Below, piece by piece: positions 36,097 to 46,706 of a DNA stretch of 62,955 nucleotides. The DNA is from Halieaceae bacterium (GTDB lineage Bacteria; Pseudomonadota; Gammaproteobacteria; Pseudomonadales; Halieaceae), in the NCBI GenBank assembly GCA_028280635.1, contig JANQLM010000009.1:1-62955 (forward strand), given 5' to 3'. The position numbers and the translations under genes were made by a program. The stretch's first letter is position 1. Every line of letters begins with the position of its first letter. Under the pieces are notes generated by a model, which had not been told where the DNA came from, searched no databases, and saw only the letters and a program-made list of their open reading frames with translations.

Positions 36097-37497
36097 ATGA
36101 GCAAAAAAGACAACACCAGCCAAACCTGGGGCGGGCGCTTCAGTGAACCCACCGACAGCTTCGTGCAACGCTTCACGGCGTCGGTCAGCTTCGACCAGCG
36201 CATGGCCGCCGAAGACATTGCCGGCTCACTGGCCCATGCGCGCATGCTTGCCAGCGTTGGCGTGTTAAGCGCCGAGGAACTGAGCGCCATCGAGGGCGGC
36301 CTCGAGACAGTCCGCGCCGAAATCGACGCCGGCGAGTTCAACTGGTCGGTAGAGTTGGAAGACGTGCACATGAACATCGAGGCCAGGCTGACCGCACTGA
36401 TTGGCGACGCCGGCAAGAAGTTGCACACCGGCCGCTCGCGCAACGACCAGGTGGCCACCGACATACGCCTGTACCTGCGCAGCGCCATCGATGCCCTGTG
36501 CGCCGAACTCACGCGACTGCAGCAGGGCCTGGTTGAACTGGCCCGCGCCGAGGCCGACACCCTCATGCCCGGATTCACCCATCTGCAGACCGCCCAGCCG
36601 GTCAGCTTCGGCCACCACCTGCTGGCCTGGAACGAGATGCTGGAGCGCGACCACGGTCGCCTGCAGGACTGCCGCGCGCGCATGAATCTCTCGCCACTGG
36701 GGGCTGCCGCCCTGGCCGGCACCTCCTATCCCATCGATCGCGCGCAGACTGCCGCGGCGCTGGGTTTCGATGCACCCACCGAAAACTCACTGGACTCGGT
36801 CAGCGACCGCGACTTCGCTATCGAGTTTGTCAGCGCAGGCGCCCTGATCATGACGCATCTTTCGCGCATGTCGGAAGAACTGGTGCTGTGGACCTCGGCC
36901 CAGTTCGACTTCGTGGAATTGCCGGATCGCTTCTGCACCGGCTCGTCCATCATGCCGCAGAAAAAGAACCCCGATGTGCCGGAGTTGGTGCGCGGCAAGA
37001 CCGGCCGTGTAAACGGCCATCTGGTGTCGCTGCTGAGCCTCATGAAAAGCCAGCCGCTGGCTTACAACAAGGACAACCAGGAGGACAAGGAACCGCTGTT
37101 CGACACGGTGGACACCGTGGGCGACTGCCTGCGCGCCTTTGCCGACATGGTGCCGGCCATCCGGCCGCGGCGCGACAATATGCGCGAGGCGGCACGGCGC
37201 GGCTTTTCCACCGCCACCGACCTGGCGGACTATCTGGTGCGCAAGGGCATTCCCTTTCGGGACGCCCACGAGATCGTCGGCTCAGCCGTGGCCCATGGCG
37301 TGGAACAGGGCCTGGACCTGGCGGAACTGAGCCTTGAAGCCCTGCAGGGTTTCAGCGCGGAGATCGCCGAGGACGTGTTCGAGGTGCTGACACTGGAAGG
37401 GTCGGTCGCCGCGCGCAACCACGTGGGCGGCACCGCACCGGAGCAGGTCAGGCAGGCCGCGGACCGCGCCGCAGCGCGGCTGACAGCCCGCGACTAG
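36097..37497 (+). CDS. argH: Argininosuccinate lyase
   Basis: 466 residues. Last step of arginine synthesis, splitting argininosuccinate to arginine and fumarate. Signature [12 protein letters not shown] near residue 285 and [10 protein letters not shown] near 109 are present. Divergent from algZ as in Pseudomonas. A TATACT hexamer at 36030-36035 is a possible -10. Confidence 0.98.
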   Translation: MSKKDNTSQTWGGRFSEPTDSFVQRFTASVSFDQRMAAEDIAGSLAHARMLASVGVLSAEELSAIEGGLETVRAEIDAGEFNWSVELEDVHMNIEARLTALIGDAGKKLHTGRSRNDQVATDIRLYLRSAIDALCAELTRLQQGLVELARAEADTLMPGFTHLQTAQPVSFGHHLLAWNEMLERDHGRLQDCRARMNLSPLGAAALAGTSYPIDRAQTAAALGFDAPTENSLDSVSDRDFAIEFVSAGALIMTHLSRMSEELVLWTSAQFDFVELPDRFCTGSSIMPQKKNPDVPELVRGKTGRVNGHLVSLLSLMKSQPLAYNKDNQEDKEPLFDTVDTVGDCLRAFADMVPAIRPRRDNMREAARRGFSTATDLADYLVRKGIPFRDAHEIVGSAVAHGVEQGLDLAELSLEALQGFSAEIAEDVFEVLTLEGSVAARNHVGGTAPEQVRQAADRAAARLTARD

Positions 37498-37514
37498 TCG
37501 CTGCGGACCGAGCC

Positions 37515-38492
37515 CTAACTACCGGGCACCCGGTAACGCAGGCCAAACTGCAGCACGAAGTCCGGCGAGGTATCGACGGCGATATCCTCGCTGAAACTGA
37601 ACTCCGCTTCCCAACCGCGGGCGAACAGCCAGCTTGCCCCGGCGGTAATCTGCACACTGGAATCGCCCAACTGGGTGAGGGCTGAATCCGCCACCGCCGC
37701 ATGGCTGTCAATTTGCAGCTTGAGATGAAAACTCTGCCAGGTGCGCCACTCCATGCCGCCGCTGGCAAACCACAAATCCTGCTCCTGGATGTTGCCCAGC
37801 ACATCGGCGTCGCCGGCACGCAGGTAGCCCACCTGGCCGTGCCAGGTGATCGGCCAGTCGCCACGGTGTTCGCCGCTGGCGTTGACGGACAGGTAATAGT
37901 CTTCCCCACCGCTGCCCAGCAGTTCATCCTCGTCGCCGGTAGCGAGCTTGGCGCCGGTGCGCACACTGATGGCAGCGGTCTCTGAACTCCAGACCTGCTT
38001 GGTCAGTGCCAGGTTGAGGTCGCCCCAGCCTTCCACTTCCTCCTGCAGGGCGAAGGCGGCACCGGGTGTGTCGAAGCGAATGTCGATCAGATCCCGCGCC
38101 ACCTGATCGCGGTCGCCGTCGGGCAGGTTCCAGAAGTCGTGCCAGTTCTCGATCAGCTTGTCGAGGTCGCCACCCTCATGACGCAGCCAGGGCAGCTCCG
38201 CCTCGAAGTCCACGCCCCAGCCCAGGCCGACCGCACCGCGCAGCGCGAAGCGCCGGGTTTCCACATCGAAGTTCACTGCTTCCCGGGCGTTGTTGTCAAC
38301 ACTGTAGTTGTTGGCGACATTACCATTGAGTGAGGTCGAGAATTCCCCGGCCGCCAGGGTCTGTGCCGCGCGCAGGTTGGGAAAGCCGAACAGGCCCGCC
38401 ATGGGCGCCAGGTTCTTGGCATACAGGGGGTCGGCAACAGCCGGGGTGCCCAGCAGCGCCAGGCTTAGAAGGGTGAATCGGGTGATGCGCAC
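37515..38492 (-). CDS. DUF3187 family protein, probable outer-membrane beta barrel
   Basis: 325 residues with a signal peptide (cleavage near TPAVA-DP, about residue 20). Alternating hydrophobic strands and a C-terminal FGLRYRVPGS-type final strand suggest a barrel. The start region (NLAPMAGLFGFPNLRAAQTL) fits DUF3187. Starts with GTG after a GGGAG ribosome site. Convergent with argH. Function unknown. Confidence 0.8.
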   Translation of the reverse strand: MRITRFTLLSLALLGTPAVADPLYAKNLAPMAGLFGFPNLRAAQTLAAGEFSTSLNGNVANNYSVDNNAREAVNFDVETRRFALRGAVGLGWGVDFEAELPWLRHEGGDLDKLIENWHDFWNLPDGDRDQVARDLIDIRFDTPGAAFALQEEVEGWGDLNLALTKQVWSSETAAISVRTGAKLATGDEDELLGSGGEDYYLSVNASGEHRGDWPITWHGQVGYLRAGDADVLGNIQEQDLWFASGGMEWRTWQSFHLKLQIDSHAAVADSALTQLGDSSVQITAGASWLFARGWEAEFSFSEDIAVDTSPDFVLQFGLRYRVPGS

Positions 38493-38575
38493 GGTGGTAC
38501 TCCCTGTGATTGTTCGGTCGGCAGGGGCTCGCCCGGGCCCTGTCCCGGACCCTCGCCTGGCATACCGGGCGCCGC

Positions 38576-38581
38576 TATAAT
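38576..38581 (+). promoter_or_regulatory. Consensus TATAAT -10 element for the lptM-lysA operon
   Basis: TATAAT at 38576-38581, 29 nt upstream of the lptM GTG. No convincing -35 hexamer was found at the expected distance. Confidence 0.45.
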
Positions 38582-38610
38582 GCCTGCTTTTCGCCTTCTG
38601 GAAACCTACA

Positions 38611-38736
38611 GTGCGTTTACGGCCCTACCTTGTCCTGTTGCTCCTTGTGCTGGCTGGCTGCGGACAAAAAGGTGGCCTGTACATTCCCCAGGAAGCACCG
38701 CCGCCCCAACCCGCCGAGCAGGACACAACGGAATAA
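38611..38736 (+). CDS. lptM: Small lipoprotein LptM (YifL/LppL family)
   Basis: 41 residues, starting with GTG: a short signal and the lipobox Leu-Ala-Gly-Cys, then GQKGGLYIP and a Pro/Gln-rich tail. This is the pattern of LptM, which helps mature the LptDE lipopolysaccharide translocon. The gene lies 8 nt before lysA, its conserved place in Pseudomonas and enterics. It is too short for most ORF cut-offs. Confidence 0.9.
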   Translation: MRLRPYLVLLLLVLAGCGQKGGLYIPQEAPPPQPAEQDTTE

Positions 38737-38744
38737 ACCACACA

Positions 38745-40013
38745 ATGCGTGACTTTGACTACCGCAATGGGGCGCTGCTGGCCGAGGCGCAGCCACTGGC
38801 TGAGATCGCAGAGCGCTTTGGCACGCCCAGCTTTGTCTATTCGCGGGCCACGCTGGCGCGCAATTTCCTCGCCTATGAAGATGCGCTGGCGGGCTGCGAC
38901 CACCTGGTGTGCTATGCGGTGAAGGCCAACTCCAACCTGGCCATTCTCAACCTGCTGGCCGGCCTCGGCGCGGGCTTCGACATTGTCTCCGGTGGTGAAC
39001 TGCAGCGCGTGGTAGCGGCGGGCGGCGACCCGCGCAAGGTGGTGTTCTCCGGTGTAGCCAAGCAGGCGGAGGAGATGCGCCAGGCCCTGGAACTGGACAT
39101 TCTCTGCTTCAACGTGGAGTCTGATGCGGAGCTGGAGATGTTGTCCTCGGTCGCGGTGGACACTGGCCGAACAGCGCGGGTATCCCTACGTGTGAACCCC
39201 GATGTGGATGCACGCACCCACCCGTATATATCTACCGGATTAAAGCAGAACAAGTTTGGCGTACCCTGGGAAACCGCCCGCGACAGCTACCGGCGCGCAG
39301 CCTCCCTGCCCGGCCTGGAGGTGGTTGGCGTGGACTGCCACATCGGCTCTCAGCTCACCGAGATCAGCCCCTTCCTTGACGCCCTGGACCGCCTGTTGGG
39401 CCTGATCGACGGCCTGGCGGAAGACGGTATCGAGATATCTCACCTTGACCTCGGCGGCGGCCTGGGCGTGCGCTATCGCGACGAGGAGCCGCCAGAGACG
39501 GCAGACTACATCGCCGCCGTGCGCAAACGCCTCGGCGACCGCCCGCTCAAGCTTATGTTCGAACCCGGGCGCTCCATCTGCGCCAACGCCGGCCTGCTGC
39601 TGACCCGGGTCAACTCCCTGAAGAGCAACGATGGCCATCACTTTGCCATCGTCGATGCCGCCATGAACGACCTGTTGCGACCGGCACTGTACGACGCCTG
39701 GATGGATATCGTACCGGTCAGCCCCCGCGAGGATGCCGAGACCCTGCCCTACGACGTGGTAGGCCCGGTGTGCGAGACCGGAGACTTTCTCGGCAAGCAG
39801 CGGGCACTGGCCCTGGAGGCGGGCGACCTGCTGGCGGTGATGGATGCCGGCGCCTATGCCTTTTCCATGAGCTCCAACTACAACACCCGGCCGCGCGCGG
39901 CGGAAGTCATGGTGGACGGCGATCGGGCCCACCTGGTGCGCGCCCGCGAATCCATCGAGGACCTGCTGCGCGGTGAGAAGCTGCTGCCCGGGGCCGAGGC
40001 CGGCGCCGCGTGA
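38745..40013 (+). CDS. lysA: Diaminopimelate decarboxylase
   Basis: 422 residues. Last step of lysine synthesis; PLP-dependent. The PLP lysine is K60 in [13 protein letters not shown], the glycine loop GGGLGVRY, and the VCETGDFLG active-site segment are visible. The ATG at 38745 is chosen by homology; the open frame extends upstream across lptM. Confidence 0.97.
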   Translation: MRDFDYRNGALLAEAQPLAEIAERFGTPSFVYSRATLARNFLAYEDALAGCDHLVCYAVKANSNLAILNLLAGLGAGFDIVSGGELQRVVAAGGDPRKVVFSGVAKQAEEMRQALELDILCFNVESDAELEMLSSVAVDTGRTARVSLRVNPDVDARTHPYISTGLKQNKFGVPWETARDSYRRAASLPGLEVVGVDCHIGSQLTEISPFLDALDRLLGLIDGLAEDGIEISHLDLGGGLGVRYRDEEPPETADYIAAVRKRLGDRPLKLMFEPGRSICANAGLLLTRVNSLKSNDGHHFAIVDAAMNDLLRPALYDAWMDIVPVSPREDAETLPYDVVGPVCETGDFLGKQRALALEAGDLLAVMDAGAYAFSMSSNYNTRPRAAEVMVDGDRAHLVRARESIEDLLRGEKLLPGAEAGAA

Positions 40014-40840
40014 GACTGAAGTTCACCAAAATGCAGGGCCTGGGCAACGACTTCGTGGTGCTGGACCTGGTGAGCCAACGCTGCTCGTTGCGGCCCGGGC
40101 ATATCCGCAAGCTGGCAGATCGGCGCCTGGGCGTCGGCTGCGACCAGGTGCTGGTTGTGGAACCGCCCCAGGACCCGGATATGGATTTCCGCTATCGGAT
40201 CTTTAACGCCGACGGCCGCGAGGTAGAGCAGTGCGGCAACGGTGCCCGCTGCGTGGCCCGCTTTGTCCGCGACCGCCGACTGACCCACCGCAACAAGATC
40301 AGTGTGGAGACCGCCGGCGGCCCCATGCAGTTGAAAGTCCGCAAGGACAAGCAGGTGGAAGTGAATATGGGTCCGCCGCGTTTCGAACCCGCCGACATCC
40401 CTTTCGACGCCGACGCTCGCAGCGAGCGCTACACGCTGGAGGTCGATGGCGAGGCGGTGGAAACCGTCGCGCTGTCCATGGGCAATCCCCACGCGGTCAT
40501 GCTGGTCGATGATGTCGACACGGCGCCGGTGGAGCGCCTGGGCCCGCTTATCGAGTCCCACCCGCGCTTTCCCGAGCAGGTGAACGCCGGCTTCATGCAG
40601 GTGGTATCAGAGCAGGAGATTCGGCTGCGCGTCTTCGAGCGCGGCGTGGGTGAGACCCAGGCCTGCGGCAGCGGCGCCTGCGCCGCCGTGGTCGCCGGCC
40701 GCCAGTTGGGCCTGCTCGGCAAGCGCGTCACCACACACCTGCTGGGTGGAGACCTTGAAATAGCTTGGGCCGGGGAAAGCCATCCGGTTATGATGACAGG
40801 GCCAGCCACCACCGTGTTCGAGGGGAGCGTGCGGATTTGA
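40010..40840 (+). CDS. dapF: Diaminopimelate epimerase
   Basis: 276 residues. Converts LL- to meso-diaminopimelate for lysine and peptidoglycan. Catalytic cysteines C75 (EQCGNGARC) and C219 ([10 protein letters not shown]). Starts with GTG overlapping the lysA stop by 4 nt. Confidence 0.97.
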   Translation: MRLKFTKMQGLGNDFVVLDLVSQRCSLRPGHIRKLADRRLGVGCDQVLVVEPPQDPDMDFRYRIFNADGREVEQCGNGARCVARFVRDRRLTHRNKISVETAGGPMQLKVRKDKQVEVNMGPPRFEPADIPFDADARSERYTLEVDGEAVETVALSMGNPHAVMLVDDVDTAPVERLGPLIESHPRFPEQVNAGFMQVVSEQEIRLRVFERGVGETQACGSGACAAVVAGRQLGLLGKRVTTHLLGGDLEIAWAGESHPVMMTGPATTVFEGSVRI

Positions 40841-41574
40841 ATGCCAAGACCGTGTCCAAAAGCAAAACTGCAAACACTGAGTCTGCTGACAGCCAGGAGC
40901 CTGTCGGCCTGAGCGACGCGCGCGTCCGGGACTACCTTAAGGAGAACCCGGATTTCTTCGACCACCACCCGGACATGCTCGATCACCTGCAGATCACCCA
41001 CAAGGCGGGCAGCGCGGTGTCGCTGGTGGAAAAGCAGGTCAGCGTGCTGCGCGAACGCAACATGGAGATGCGCAAGCGTCTCAATACCCTTACCGGTAAC
41101 GCCCGCGACAACGACCGCCTCTACGACCTGACCCGGCAGCTCGTGCTGACACTGCTGGAGGCCAAGAACCTGGAAGAGTTGGCGGCCAGTTTTTGCCAGG
41201 GCCTGCGCGACGACTTCGGCGTGGACCATGTCAGTTTTATCCTGTTCGGCGACCCCAAGGACAGCGGCGAACACTGCCGTGTTGACGCCGCCGAGCGCGC
41301 CCGCATCGAGATTGGCGCCCTTACCAAGGGACAGAGCGCCGTCTGTGGCACCCTGCGCGAGGAGGAGCTGCAATACCTTTTCCCCGACAGCACCGGCGTC
41401 GGCTCGGCTGCGGTTGCACCGCTGGTGCGCGGCGGCGACCTCGGCGTGATCGCCGTGGGCAGCGACGACCCCCACTACTACAGCGCTACCACGGGTACCC
41501 TGTTCCTGGGCCACCTGGGTGATGTCGTGGTGCGGCTGCTGCCGCGGCTGCACGGAGACCAGGCAGGGGCGTGA
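40837..41574 (+). CDS. DUF484 family protein (GAF-like)
   Basis: 245 residues from the TTG at 40837, which overlaps the dapF stop (TTGA) and has a GGGGAG ribosome site about 10 nt upstream. The N-terminal [16 protein letters not shown] motif and a coiled coil (about 55-90) precede a GAF-like domain. Conserved between dapF and xerC across gammaproteobacteria; function unknown. Confidence 0.88.
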   Translation: MNAKTVSKSKTANTESADSQEPVGLSDARVRDYLKENPDFFDHHPDMLDHLQITHKAGSAVSLVEKQVSVLRERNMEMRKRLNTLTGNARDNDRLYDLTRQLVLTLLEAKNLEELAASFCQGLRDDFGVDHVSFILFGDPKDSGEHCRVDAAERARIEIGALTKGQSAVCGTLREEELQYLFPDSTGVGSAAVAPLVRGGDLGVIAVGSDDPHYYSATTGTLFLGHLGDVVVRLLPRLHGDQAGA

Positions 41575-42479
41575 ACACCACCCTGGCCGGGCAGGTCGAC
41601 GCCTTCCTGGAATACCTGGGAACAGTTCGACAGTACTCGCGTCACACCCTCGACGCTTATCGCCGCGACCTGGGTCGCTTCCAGGGCTTTTGCGAACAAC
41701 AGCAGTTGGACGACGCCAACGCCGTTCACGCCGCTCATGTGCGCCAGTACGCCGCCGGTCTGCATCGAGCCGGCCGCCAGGGCCGCAGCATCCAACGCGC
41801 GCTGTCCGCCATTCGCAGCCTCTACAACTTCCTGCTGCGCCAGGGCCAGGTAGCCGGCAACCCCGCCAACGGCATCCAGGCGCCGCGCCAGCAACGCCGC
41901 CTGCCGAAAGCGCTGGACGCAGACCAGGTCGAGCAGTTCCTCAAGTCGTCAGACGATTCGGTGACCGCGCTGCGCGACCAGGCCATGGCCGAGCTGTTCT
42001 ACTCCTCGGGCCTGCGCCTGTCTGAACTGGCTTCGCTGGACCTCGACGATATCGACCCGCGCCAGGGACTGGTCACCGTCACCGGCAAGGGCCGCAAAAC
42101 CCGCACCGTGCCGGTGGGCGGCATTGCCCTGGACGCGGTCGCCGCCTGGCGCAAGGTGCGGCCGGAAATCGCCGGTGAACCGGCGCTGTTCCTCAGCAGC
42201 CGGGGCCGGCGTATCAGCGTACGCAACATCCAGGACCGCCTGAAGCGGCGCGGGCGCGCTACCGGCATGCACCAGGACGTGCACCCGCATATGCTGCGGC
42301 ACAGCTTTGCCACCCATATGCTGGAATCCAGCGGCGACCTGCGCGCGGTGCAGGAGCTACTCGGGCACGCCAATATCTCCACCACCCAGGTCTACACCCA
42401 CCTGGACTTCCAGCACCTGGCCAAAGTCTACGACCAGGCTCACCCACGAGCCCGCAAGCGCGACAACGGAGACGACTGA
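41571..42479 (+). CDS. xerC: Tyrosine recombinase XerC
   Basis: 302 residues. N-terminal SAM-like DNA-binding domain and C-terminal catalytic domain with R149, K173, H240, R243, H266 and Y275. With XerD it resolves chromosome dimers at dif. GTG start overlaps the DUF484 stop by 4 nt. Confidence 0.96.
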   Translation: MNTTLAGQVDAFLEYLGTVRQYSRHTLDAYRRDLGRFQGFCEQQQLDDANAVHAAHVRQYAAGLHRAGRQGRSIQRALSAIRSLYNFLLRQGQVAGNPANGIQAPRQQRRLPKALDADQVEQFLKSSDDSVTALRDQAMAELFYSSGLRLSELASLDLDDIDPRQGLVTVTGKGRKTRTVPVGGIALDAVAAWRKVRPEIAGEPALFLSSRGRRISVRNIQDRLKRRGRATGMHQDVHPHMLRHSFATHMLESSGDLRAVQELLGHANISTTQVYTHLDFQHLAKVYDQAHPRARKRDNGDD

Positions 42480-42481
42480 GC

Positions 42482-43539
<1,058 letters not shown>

Positions 43540-43558
43540 TCACAACTCTCCATGCCGG

Positions 43559-44116
43559 TCAGGGTGGGTCGAAGCCCTGAGTCTGGGCTTCAAGGCGACT
43601 GATTACAAGTAATGCCGTAGCGCTTGCCAGGTCTTTCTTGAGCCGCTTGCGCTTCTTCTTGAGCTTCGCTTTCTTGTCGGTCTGGTCCGCATCCAGGTCG
43701 TCCAACTCGGCGTTGACCTCCACAAGCTCATACTCGAGTTGGTCGACTGAGGACTGATGCTCGTGGATTTCTGCTCCCAGGCGATAGGCAGCAAGAAAGT
43801 CAGCCTCCAGCTCTATGGGGCAGCTATCTTCATAGTAGTCACCCTCCAACCCACGCCGCCAGCCATTGCTCCGGGTGCAGTACACCTTGATACCTTCGTC
43901 CCAGCCGCTTCGGTAGGCAGCCGTATCGGGCGACACGGAATAACTGGCGCAGGCCTCCGCATGACGACTGACGGTACTGGAGGGCATACCCTGGCGAGCA
44001 TCGTCCTCTCCCCGCACCCGCCAGTCCACCGAATGACACTCGGCCTCGGACATGGTCGCGCACCCCTGGACGACACCCAGGCCAAGCAGAACAGCGATCA
44101 ATAAAGCGTGCCGCAT
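43559..44116 (-). CDS. DUF2799 lipoprotein
   Basis: 185 residues from the ATG at 44116, with a lipoprotein signal ending VVQGC. The middle (CHSVDWRVRGEDDARQG and YRSGWDEGIKVYC) is the DUF2799 pattern with conserved Trp, Gly and Cys. The C-terminal 60 residues are a highly charged coiled coil ending in a Lys-rich stretch. It sits upstream of glnB in an apparent operon. Function unknown. Confidence 0.8.
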   Translation of the reverse strand: MRHALLIAVLLGLGVVQGCATMSEAECHSVDWRVRGEDDARQGMPSSTVSRHAEACASYSVSPDTAAYRSGWDEGIKVYCTRSNGWRRGLEGDYYEDSCPIELEADFLAAYRLGAEIHEHQSSVDQLEYELVEVNAELDDLDADQTDKKAKLKKKRKRLKKDLASATALLVISRLEAQTQGFDPP

Positions 44117-44304
44117 AACCCCAAGCTCAACAACTGGACACGGGACGATCATACACCCGGAGAAGGCAGCGAAGCAGCCGGCAGGCTCTCACTGGAGTAT
44201 TGGCACGCCGCGGAAGGCTGGACAAAACGGTGTCAATAAAGAAACCAGGGCGAGGCGTAGTGCCCCGGAGCATTGGTAGAGGCGGCAATGCCTCGCGGGT
44301 TCGC

Positions 44305-44332
44305 AAAAAAAAGGGGGGCCAAAAGGCCCCCC
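44305..44332 (-). terminator. Intrinsic terminator of glnK-amtB
   Basis: Perfect 8-bp stem GGGGGGCC (44313-44320) with GGCCCCCC (44325-44332), loop AAAA, followed on the minus strand by eight T (44305-44312). It lies 31 nt after the amtB stop. Confidence 0.92.
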
Positions 44333-44363
44333 AACACGCACGTTAATGCGCCCGCAATTCTTG

Positions 44364-45614
44364 TTAGCCCCCGCCGGGACCAAACTCCGGATAGGCTTCC
44401 ATGCCACATTCGGAGAGGTCGACACCTTCGTACTCTTCCTCTTCCGAGACCCGGATTCCCATGATGGCTTTCAGGGCAAACCAGACGAGGCCGGAGGCCA
44501 CGAATACCCAGATGAAGATGGTGGCAGCACCCAGCAGCTGACCGCCGAAGCTCGAGTTCTCGCCGTTGGTGACCGGCACCAGCAGCAGGCCCAGCAGGCC
44601 CACCGTGCCGTGCACGGAGATCGCACCCACCGGATCGTCGATCTTGAGTTTGTCCAGAGTGATGATGGAGAACACCACCAGCGCACCACCGGCTGCGCCG
44701 AACAGGGTCGCCTGCAGGGCGGTCGGGGTGCTGGGCTCTGCGGTGATTGCAACCAGGCCGGCCAGGGCACCGTTAAGCGCCATGGTCAGGTCGGCCTTGC
44801 CGAACATGAAACGCGCTACCAGCAAGGCGGCTACCAGGCCACCGGCGGCGGCCGCGTTGGTGTTCATGAAGACCACGGCAACCGAGTTGGCGCTCTCGAC
44901 AGTGGCGGTCGCCAGCACGGAACCACCGTTGAAGCCGAACCAGCCCAGCCAGAGGATGAAAGTACCCAGCGTAGCCAGGGGCAGGTTGGCGCCCGGGATC
45001 GCGTTGACCTGACCGCCAGGGCCGTACTTGCCCTTGCGCGGGCCGAGCAGGATCACGCCTGCCAGCGCTGCGGCAGCACCCGCCATGTGCACAATGCCGG
45101 AGCCCGCGAAGTCGGAGAAGCCGTTCTCGCCCAGCGTGTACATGCCAAACACCGGCATGCCACCCCAGGTCCAGGAGCCTTCCAGCGGGTAAATCACGCC
45201 GGTCATGAATACAGCAAAGATCAGGAACGCCCACAGTTTCATGCGCTCCGCCACCGCGCCAGACACGATGGACATGGCGGTGGCCACGAACACCACCTGG
45301 AAGAAGAAGTCAGCGGAAGGCGCGTAGGTGGCGGGTTCTTCAGCGCCGGCGACGCCATCAGCCGTAATGCCACTCAGAAACGCCGTGAACTCGCCGCCTC
45401 CATACATGATGCTGTAGCCGCACACCATGTACATGATGCAGGCGATGGAATACAGGGCGACGTTCTTGGTGAGGATTTCCGTGGTGTTCTTGGAGCGCAC
45501 CAGGCCTGCTTCGAGCATGGCAAAGCCCGCTGCCATCCACATTACCAGCGCGCCGCATATCAGGAAGTAAAACGTATCCAGCGCGTAACTCAGTTGAAAA
45601 ATTTGGTCTTCCAT
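44364..45614 (-). CDS. amtB: Ammonium transporter AmtB
   Basis: 416 residues, eleven predicted membrane helices. Family blocks MLEAGLVRSKNTTEIL, the GAGIVHMAGAAAAL-like first His segment (FAGSGIVHMAGA) and VHGTVGLLG with the second His. No obvious signal peptide. Conducts ammonia; blocked by GlnK, encoded 27 nt upstream. Followed by a strong terminator. Confidence 0.95.
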   Translation of the reverse strand: MEDQIFQLSYALDTFYFLICGALVMWMAAGFAMLEAGLVRSKNTTEILTKNVALYSIACIMYMVCGYSIMYGGGEFTAFLSGITADGVAGAEEPATYAPSADFFFQVVFVATAMSIVSGAVAERMKLWAFLIFAVFMTGVIYPLEGSWTWGGMPVFGMYTLGENGFSDFAGSGIVHMAGAAAALAGVILLGPRKGKYGPGGQVNAIPGANLPLATLGTFILWLGWFGFNGGSVLATATVESANSVAVVFMNTNAAAAGGLVAALLVARFMFGKADLTMALNGALAGLVAITAEPSTPTALQATLFGAAGGALVVFSIITLDKLKIDDPVGAISVHGTVGLLGLLLVPVTNGENSSFGGQLLGAATIFIWVFVASGLVWFALKAIMGIRVSEEEEYEGVDLSECGMEAYPEFGPGGG

Positions 45615-45641
45615 TGGTTCGTCTCTCTTTTGTTGTCAGTG

Positions 45642-46100
<459 letters not shown>

Positions 46101-46159
46101 TCAGCGCCACGACAGCACACGCGGCGCACCGGTTATCACACCGGATTGCCTCCCGAAAC

Positions 46160-46175
46160 TGCAGCCGTCGTGCCA
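46160..46175 (-). promoter_or_regulatory. Sigma-54 promoter of glnK-amtB
   Basis: Read on the minus strand: TGGCAC, five bases, CTGCA, matching TGGCAC-N5-TTGCA with the invariant GG and GC spaced by ten. Transcription would start near 46149, giving a leader of about 170 nt before glnK. The 370-bp space between glnK and ubiK also holds the NtrC-like site, a second dyad and the ubiK promoter. Confidence 0.75.
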
Positions 46176-46251
46176 ACTCACCAGAAATCGAATACTTTCA
46201 ATGGCTTACTTGTTTCAGGGCGAGACAGAAGTGATCGAGGCAAGGGCTTCA

Positions 46252-46268
46252 TGCCCCGCGATGGTGCA
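46252..46268 (-). promoter_or_regulatory. NtrC-like enhancer site
   Basis: On the minus strand TGCACC, five bases, GGGGCA: one mismatch to the NtrC consensus TGCACC-N5-GGTGCA. Its centre lies about 111 bp upstream of the expected sigma-54 start point, the usual distance for an NtrC enhancer. Confidence 0.65.
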
Positions 46269-46282
46269 TGTGCGCACTTGGA

Positions 46283-46303
46283 TTGCGCGAGCGGTTCGCG
46301 CAA
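46283..46303. promoter_or_regulatory. Perfect inverted repeat upstream of ubiK and glnK
   Basis: TTGCGCGA (46283-46290), five bases, TCGCGCAA (46296-46303). Its centre is 33 bp, about three helical turns, from the NtrC-like site, and it lies 11 bp before the ubiK -35 hexamer. It could be a second activator site or an operator for ubiK. Confidence 0.5.
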
Positions 46304-46314
46304 CAGGCACGCAA

Positions 46315-46344
46315 TTGAGTCGCCCGGAAACAATCGGGTAGACT
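46315..46344 (+). promoter_or_regulatory. Predicted sigma-70 promoter of ubiK
   Basis: TTGAGT (46315-46320), 18-nt spacer, TAGACT (46339-46344). The expected start point coincides with the ubiK ATG at 46351, so the message may be leaderless. Confidence 0.4.
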
Positions 46345-46350
46345 GCTGCC

Positions 46351-46599
46351 ATGGCTCTGAAACCCCCACCGATCGGCGAGGTCATTCGCCAGGTCAGCGA
46401 CCTGCTGGGCGAATCCCCCCTGAGGAGCGAGGCCGACCGCAACGCCCGTGCACTGCTGCAGTCGGCACTGCGCCGCCTGGATATGGTCAGTCGCGAGGAA
46501 TTCGACGCCCAGGCCGAGATCCTGGCCCGCACCCAGGCCCGGGTACAGGAGCTGGAGGCCCAGCTCGAGGCGCTCAGCGCAGAGCTCGACGCGCCCTAA
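46351..46599 (+). CDS. ubiK: Ubiquinone biosynthesis accessory factor UbiK (BMFP/YqiC family)
   Basis: 82 residues: a short helix, the RNARALLQSALRRLDMVSREEFD motif, and a C-terminal trimeric coiled coil (about 50-80). UbiK works with UbiJ in aerobic ubiquinone assembly. No clear ribosome site upstream. Commonly found beside yifB and glnK-amtB. Confidence 0.93.
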   Translation: MALKPPPIGEVIRQVSDLLGESPLRSEADRNARALLQSALRRLDMVSREEFDAQAEILARTQARVQELEAQLEALSAELDAP

Positions 46600-46706
46600 C
46601 CGCCCACCGTTTTTCATCCCGGGCGCTCAAGTAGAGCGCGGCGGCGCATCAAGGTTCTCGCATCCCGTTACACTGCCCGGATACTCGCCGGCTCAGGGAG
46701 GAGCCC

